7,817 bases of DNA from NBML01 sp029939535. GTDB lineage: Bacteria > Desulfobacterota > Desulfobacteria > Desulfobacterales > Desulfobacteraceae. A model generated the notes under the pieces. The model was not told the origin of the DNA and did no database searches. It saw nothing but the letters and a program-made list of their open reading frames with translations. The position numbers and the translations under genes were made by a program. Positions 5,567 to 7,817 of this stretch are shown here, in pieces. The first letter of the stretch is position 1; each line of letters opens with the position of its first letter. The stretch is from the NCBI GenBank assembly GCA_029939535.1, contig JAOZST010000180.1, positions 1-7,817 on the forward strand. Direction: 5' to 3'.

Positions 5567-7195
5567 ATGATTATAGTCTGTGAAAAATGTTCAACCCGCT
5601 TTAACCTTGATGAATCTTTTTTAAAGCCTGGCGGTTCCAAAGTCCGTTGCAGCCAGTGCCAAAATATTTTCACTGCTTTTCCACCTGTTTCCGATGTTAT
5701 CCCGGCATTTGAATCAGATGATGAAATTGAATTTACCCCTTCTGTAGAAACCGGGCCTGATAAATTTGAAACTGATAAATTTGAAACTGATNNNNNNNNN
5801 NNNNNNNNNNNNNNNNNNNNNNNNNNNNNNNNNNNNNNNNNNNNNNNNNNNNNNNNNNNNNNNNNNNNNNNNNNNNNNNNNNNNNNNNNNNCTGATAAAT
5901 TTGAAACTGATAAATTTGAAACTGATGATTTTGAAACTGATGATTTTGATATTGAACCCCTTGAACCTGACTTTCAGGATTCTGAATTTGATGATGGAGA
6001 GCATGAATTTGATGAAGCAGACTTTGAAATAGAGACCAATGAACTTGAAATAGAAGATTCCGGCCTTGAAATGGAAGAAACAGAAACCAATGCCGCAGAC
6101 ATTGAAATCAGCTTTGACCAGGACTCTGAAAGTCTTGAAATTGAAACCGATGAATTGACATTTGATGATGATATTGAATTTGATGAGCCAGATCTGGAAA
6201 TTGAAACAAATGCCACTGAAGAGGACTTTGGCAGCCTTGAATTTGAAAGCCTCGATCAGGATCAGGACAGCCTATCCCTTGATACAGATGATGACCCGGA
6301 GCCAGAGCTTTCATTTGAAGATGAGGATTTTGATCTTAAAGAAGAACCAGACCTGCCAGAACCCCTGACTCCCATTGAAGATGATGAATCTGACACCCTG
6401 CCCGATGAAAATTTTTCTTCCTATGACCAGGTTCTGAATCAGGATACCGAACCAGAAGAAGACATCCAGAAAAATAGGATTGATGGTGAGCAGGAAATTG
6501 AAATAGAAGAAACCCAGACAGAAAGTGTTGTGGAAGAGGAAACCTCAGAAAAAAGGATGGAAGATGTCTTGATTGAAAAATCCGATCCTAGCCTTCCCAC
6601 ACCCGGCCCTTCCAGAAAACGGAAAAAAAAATCCACACTGGGAGCCCCTGTCATGGTATTGCTGCTTATTTTTCTAATTGTTGCAGCAGCATATATTACA
6701 GGTCTGACCACGGGATATAAAATCCCCTACCTGTCAAGTGTAAGAATCCCCTTTCTGGAACAATATCTAAAAAAAGAGATCCCTGCAATACCTGAACTCA
6801 AGCCAATTCCCAATGAGGGTAGCGTTAACGGCAGGTTTATTTCCAATGATACAGCCGGGGAATTATTCGTAATTACAGGACGAATTGAAAATCCATCCAC
6901 CAAAGCTTACAGCCATATTCAAGTCAAAGGAACATTGATCACAAAAGGTAAGGTCAAGGCCAAAACCATGATAGCCTTCTGCGGCAATATAATATCTGAA
7001 GAACTTCTAAAAACAGGTAATATTCTGGATATCAATAAACAACTGACCATAAGGGAAGGTTCCAACAACTCAAATGTAAATGTGAAACCAGGAGCATTTG
7101 TCCCCTTTATGCTCGTCTTTTCAAGCCTGCCGGATAATCTGGAAAATTTCACAGTTGAGGTGGTTGCAGATCAAAAAAATGAAACTGTTAAATAA
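5567..7195 (+). CDS. MJ0042-type zinc-ribbon, single-pass membrane protein with DUF3426 domain
   Basis: Residue numbers assume the N run is 100 bases, giving 542 residues; the true length is unknown. An N-terminal zinc ribbon has ligand pairs C5-X2-C8 and C28-X2-C31, typical of the MJ0042/zinc-ribbon family. A very long Asp/Glu-rich, low-complexity region follows (about 47-343), with DKFET pentapeptide repeats near its start. A basic patch RKRKKK (350-355) precedes one hydrophobic helix (about 358-380), so the positive-inside rule puts the ribbon and acidic region in the cytoplasm and the rest outside. The C-terminal domain (about 415-537: GRFISND, ELFVITGRIENPS, VKGTL, KPGAFVPFMLVF) matches DUF3426. 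Biochemical function is unknown; a membrane scaffold or sensor linking cytoplasm and periplasm is inference. ATG 5567 has AGGGGGAAG upstream. A tRNA promoter lies just downstream. Confidence 0.88.
   Translation: MIIVCEKCSTRFNLDESFLKPGGSKVRCSQCQNIFTAFPPVSDVIPAFESDDEIEFTPSVETGPDKFETDKFETDXXXXXXXXXXXXXXXXXXXXXXXXXXXXXXXXXXDKFETDKFETDDFETDDFDIEPLEPDFQDSEFDDGEHEFDEADFEIETNELEIEDSGLEMEETETNAADIEISFDQDSESLEIETDELTFDDDIEFDEPDLEIETNATEEDFGSLEFESLDQDQDSLSLDTDDDPEPELSFEDEDFDLKEEPDLPEPLTPIEDDESDTLPDENFSSYDQVLNQDTEPEEDIQKNRIDGEQEIEIEETQTESVVEEETSEKRMEDVLIEKSDPSLPTPGPSRKRKKKSTLGAPVMVLLLIFLIVAAAYITGLTTGYKIPYLSSVRIPFLEQYLKKEIPAIPELKPIPNEGSVNGRFISNDTAGELFVITGRIENPSTKAYSHIQVKGTLITKGKVKAKTMIAFCGNIISEELLKTGNILDINKQLTIREGSNNSNVNVKPGAFVPFMLVFSSLPDNLENFTVEVVADQKNETVK
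5759..5953 (+). repeat. 15-bp in-frame tandem repeat encoding DKFET pentapeptides
   Basis: The unit GATAAATTTGAAACT reads D-K-F-E-T. Copies are at 5759-5773, 5774-5788 and 5789 into the gap, then at 5894-5908 and 5909-5923, followed by decaying copies DDFET (5924-5938) and DDFDI (5939-5953). The unit is a multiple of three, so copy-number change preserves the frame. The true copy number is hidden by the gap. Confidence 0.95.
5792..5891. other. assembly gap of exactly 100 N inside the DKFET repeat
   Basis: A run of exactly 100 N flanked by identical repeat units is a scaffold placeholder of unknown true length. Taken literally it spans nine units in phase (135 bp from 5759 to 5894), probably by coincidence because the 16-bp array's gap is not in phase. 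Confidence 0.95.
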
Positions 7196-7203
7196 AAAAA
7201 TAT

Positions 7204-7233
7204 TTGACATACCAACCAAAGTTATGATATATT
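7204..7233 (+). promoter_or_regulatory. promoter of the tRNA-Met gene
   Basis: A perfect TTGACA (7204-7209), an 18-bp spacer and TATATT (7228-7233) preceded by TGA, which is an extended -10. The start point would be near 7240, a few bases before the tRNA, giving the gene independent strong expression. The -35 lies 8 bp past the stop codon of the upstream gene. Confidence 0.7.
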
Positions 7234-7245
7234 TTTTGGGTTTTT

Positions 7246-7322
7246 GGCGACGTAGCTCAGATGGTTAGAGCATGCGGCTCATATCCGCAGTGTCCGGGGT
7301 TCAATTCCCTGCGTCGCTACCA
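7246..7322 (+). tRNA. tRNA-Met(CAU), elongator type
   Basis: This 77-nt gene folds as a full cloverleaf. The acceptor stem pairs GGCGACG (7246-7252) with CGTCGCT, with a G1-U72 wobble as its end pair. The D arm is TAGCTCAG...GGTTAGAGC. The anticodon stem TGCGG/CCGCA (7273-7277 and 7285-7289) closes loop CTCATAT, with anticodon CAT at 7280-7282. The T arm contains GGTTCAATTCC. CCA is encoded (7320-7322). The CAU anticodon also occurs in initiator tRNA and lysidine-modified tRNA-Ile2. The acceptor end and overall similarity to elongator tRNA-Met (GGCTACGTAGCTCAG in E. coli) favour elongator Met. The initiator is unlikely because the anticodon stem lacks three consecutive G-C pairs next to the loop in the initiator pattern. 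Confidence 0.95.
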
Positions 7323-7332
7323 TAGATTTTAC

Positions 7333-7360
7333 AATACCCCCTATTTAAGGGGGTTTTGTG
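7333..7360 (+). terminator. Rho-independent terminator of the tRNA gene
   Basis: ACCCCC (7336-7341) pairs with GGGGGT (7349-7354) around loop TATTTAA, followed by a T-rich tract TTTTGTGTTT. It lies 14 bp after the tRNA CCA end. A second GGGGGTTTTT at 7366-7375 could pair with the same C-run as a back-up. Confidence 0.8.
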
Positions 7361-7393
7361 TTTCTGGGGGTTTTTATTAAACTGTTGAACATC

Positions 7394-7513
7394 TTACAGC
7401 CCTTCAAGTAGCTTATAATACTCCTTAAGCGTACTAATGGATTCCATTGTGGTTTGAAATAAAATCCAACTGAGAAAAAGCATTCCTATTGTGAGTCCGA
7501 TTGTGGAGATCAC
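7394..7513 (-). CDS. 39-residue hydrophobic small ORF behind the toxin gene
   Basis: A GTG codon directly abutting the toxin TGA opens a 39-codon frame ending in TAA (7396-7394). AGAGGA lies about 10 nt before the GTG. The peptide has one hydrophobic stretch, about residues 2-19 (with IGMLFLSWILF), then a short polar tail with two Lys and three Glu (ISTLKEYYKLLEGL), so it could be a single-pass membrane microprotein. I recognise no family. A competing ATG overlapping the toxin stop (ATGA) in another frame gives only about 27 codons with no recognisable feature. An HTH antitoxin would normally lie here and none is present. The translation-coupled position supports it; short length and GTG start argue for caution. 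Confidence 0.35.
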   Translation of the reverse strand: MISTIGLTIGMLFLSWILFQTTMESISTLKEYYKLLEGL

Positions 7514-7817
7514 TCATGACTTTTTCCTCTTAAAATAGTCCTTCATAGGTTTCTCAGCAATTTCAATTGCCTGCCTGGGAATTTTTTGAGTCTTCTTCTG
7601 AAAAGCATGAGTTAAAACAATAATTTTAGAACCATCAAAAGAACAAAGGATTCTAAATATATTTGATCCAAAATTAACCCTGACTTCCCAAAGATTATCT
7701 GTGTTAACCATTTTCTTAAAATATTTAGAAGGAACATTAATATGCTCTTCGACAATATTCAAAACCCAGACAACTTTCTTAGCCTGTTTTGCTGTTAAAT
7801 CATCCTGTTAAATCATC
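7514..7817 (-). pseudogene. DUF891/Gp49-like RelE/ParE-superfamily toxin, N-terminus disrupted
   Basis: The readable C-terminal 97 codons (7807-7514) show phage Gp49/DUF891 (HigB-like) features: DDLTAKQAKKVVWVL, LWEVRV, NIFRIL, the strand KIIVLTHAF, then FQKKTQKIPRQAIEIAE and a basic end KDYFKRKKS. Family members are mRNA-cleaving toxins, about 105-120 residues, usually followed by an XRE-type HTH antitoxin. Here a TAA at 7810-7808 blocks this frame, and the 13-bp unit just upstream is an exact duplicate of the next 13 bases. Entering from the upstream copy's frame gives DDLTG then TGA. The only in-frame start left near the front is TTG 7762, which would remove the N-terminal strand and helices, so the product is probably inactive. 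No antitoxin gene lies between it and the tRNA. The window edge may be a contig end, so an assembly error is possible. Confidence 0.7.
7792..7817. repeat. exact 13-bp tandem duplication inside the toxin gene
   Basis: CTGTTAAATCATC occurs at 7792-7804 and again at 7805-7817, ending exactly at the window edge, so more copies may follow. Thirteen is not a multiple of three, so each added copy shifts the frame; on the minus strand reading through the junction creates a TGA. Confidence 0.9.

Noticed and set aside
5974..6216. Serine-rich minus-strand frame
   Set aside because: Complement of the Asp/Glu codons of the acidic linker; a composition artefact.
7246..7322. tRNA-Ile2 (lysidine-modified CAU) identity
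   Set aside because: The anticodon alone allows it, but acceptor and arm sequences resemble elongator tRNA-Met more closely. Not fully excluded without identity-element scoring.

Overview
The window looks like a chromosomal segment of a Gram-negative anaerobe, most likely a Desulfobacterota (old Deltaproteobacteria) species near Desulfobacterales. This rests on the mixed, moderately AT-rich base use, an elongator tRNA-Met of the type I associate with that group, and a protein that joins an MJ0042-type zinc ribbon to a DUF3426 domain, an architecture common there. The assignment is inference from gene content; no marker gene proves it.

Left part, minus strand (1-2228). Reading right to left there is a YhcC/YtqA-type (TIGR01212) radical SAM enzyme, a 16-bp tandem repeat array broken by a 100-N gap, a crotonase-family protein, and the start of a FeoA-domain protein that runs off the left edge. 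All share one strand and may form one operon, with a good promoter upstream of the radical SAM gene.

Middle (2229-5377). A 248-bp divergent promoter region separates the radical SAM gene from mnmG, which makes the tRNA wobble-uridine cmnm5/nm5 modification. The mnmG promoter places the transcription start almost on the ATG, so the mRNA is probably leaderless, and a perfect 10-bp inverted repeat brackets the -10 box and start codon. A class II DnaJ/CbpA-type co-chaperone follows 72 bp downstream.

Right part (5378-7817). A single-pass membrane protein carries a cytoplasmic zinc ribbon, a long acidic region with DKFET pentapeptide repeats (again interrupted by a 100-N gap), a transmembrane helix and a periplasmic DUF3426 domain. 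Next come a tRNA-Met(CAU) gene with its own promoter and terminator and, on the minus strand, a DUF891/Gp49-like RelE-superfamily toxin whose N-terminus is destroyed by a 13-bp tandem duplication at the window edge. A tiny hydrophobic ORF occupies the place where an HTH antitoxin would be expected.

Two threads link the region. First, mnmG lies head-to-head with a radical SAM family whose Bacillus member (YtqA/MnmL) has been tied to the same tRNA modification pathway. Second, both N gaps and the right edge fall in short tandem repeats of 16, 15 and 13 bp, so this genome seems rich in minisatellite-like arrays and the lengths printed here for two of them are not real.
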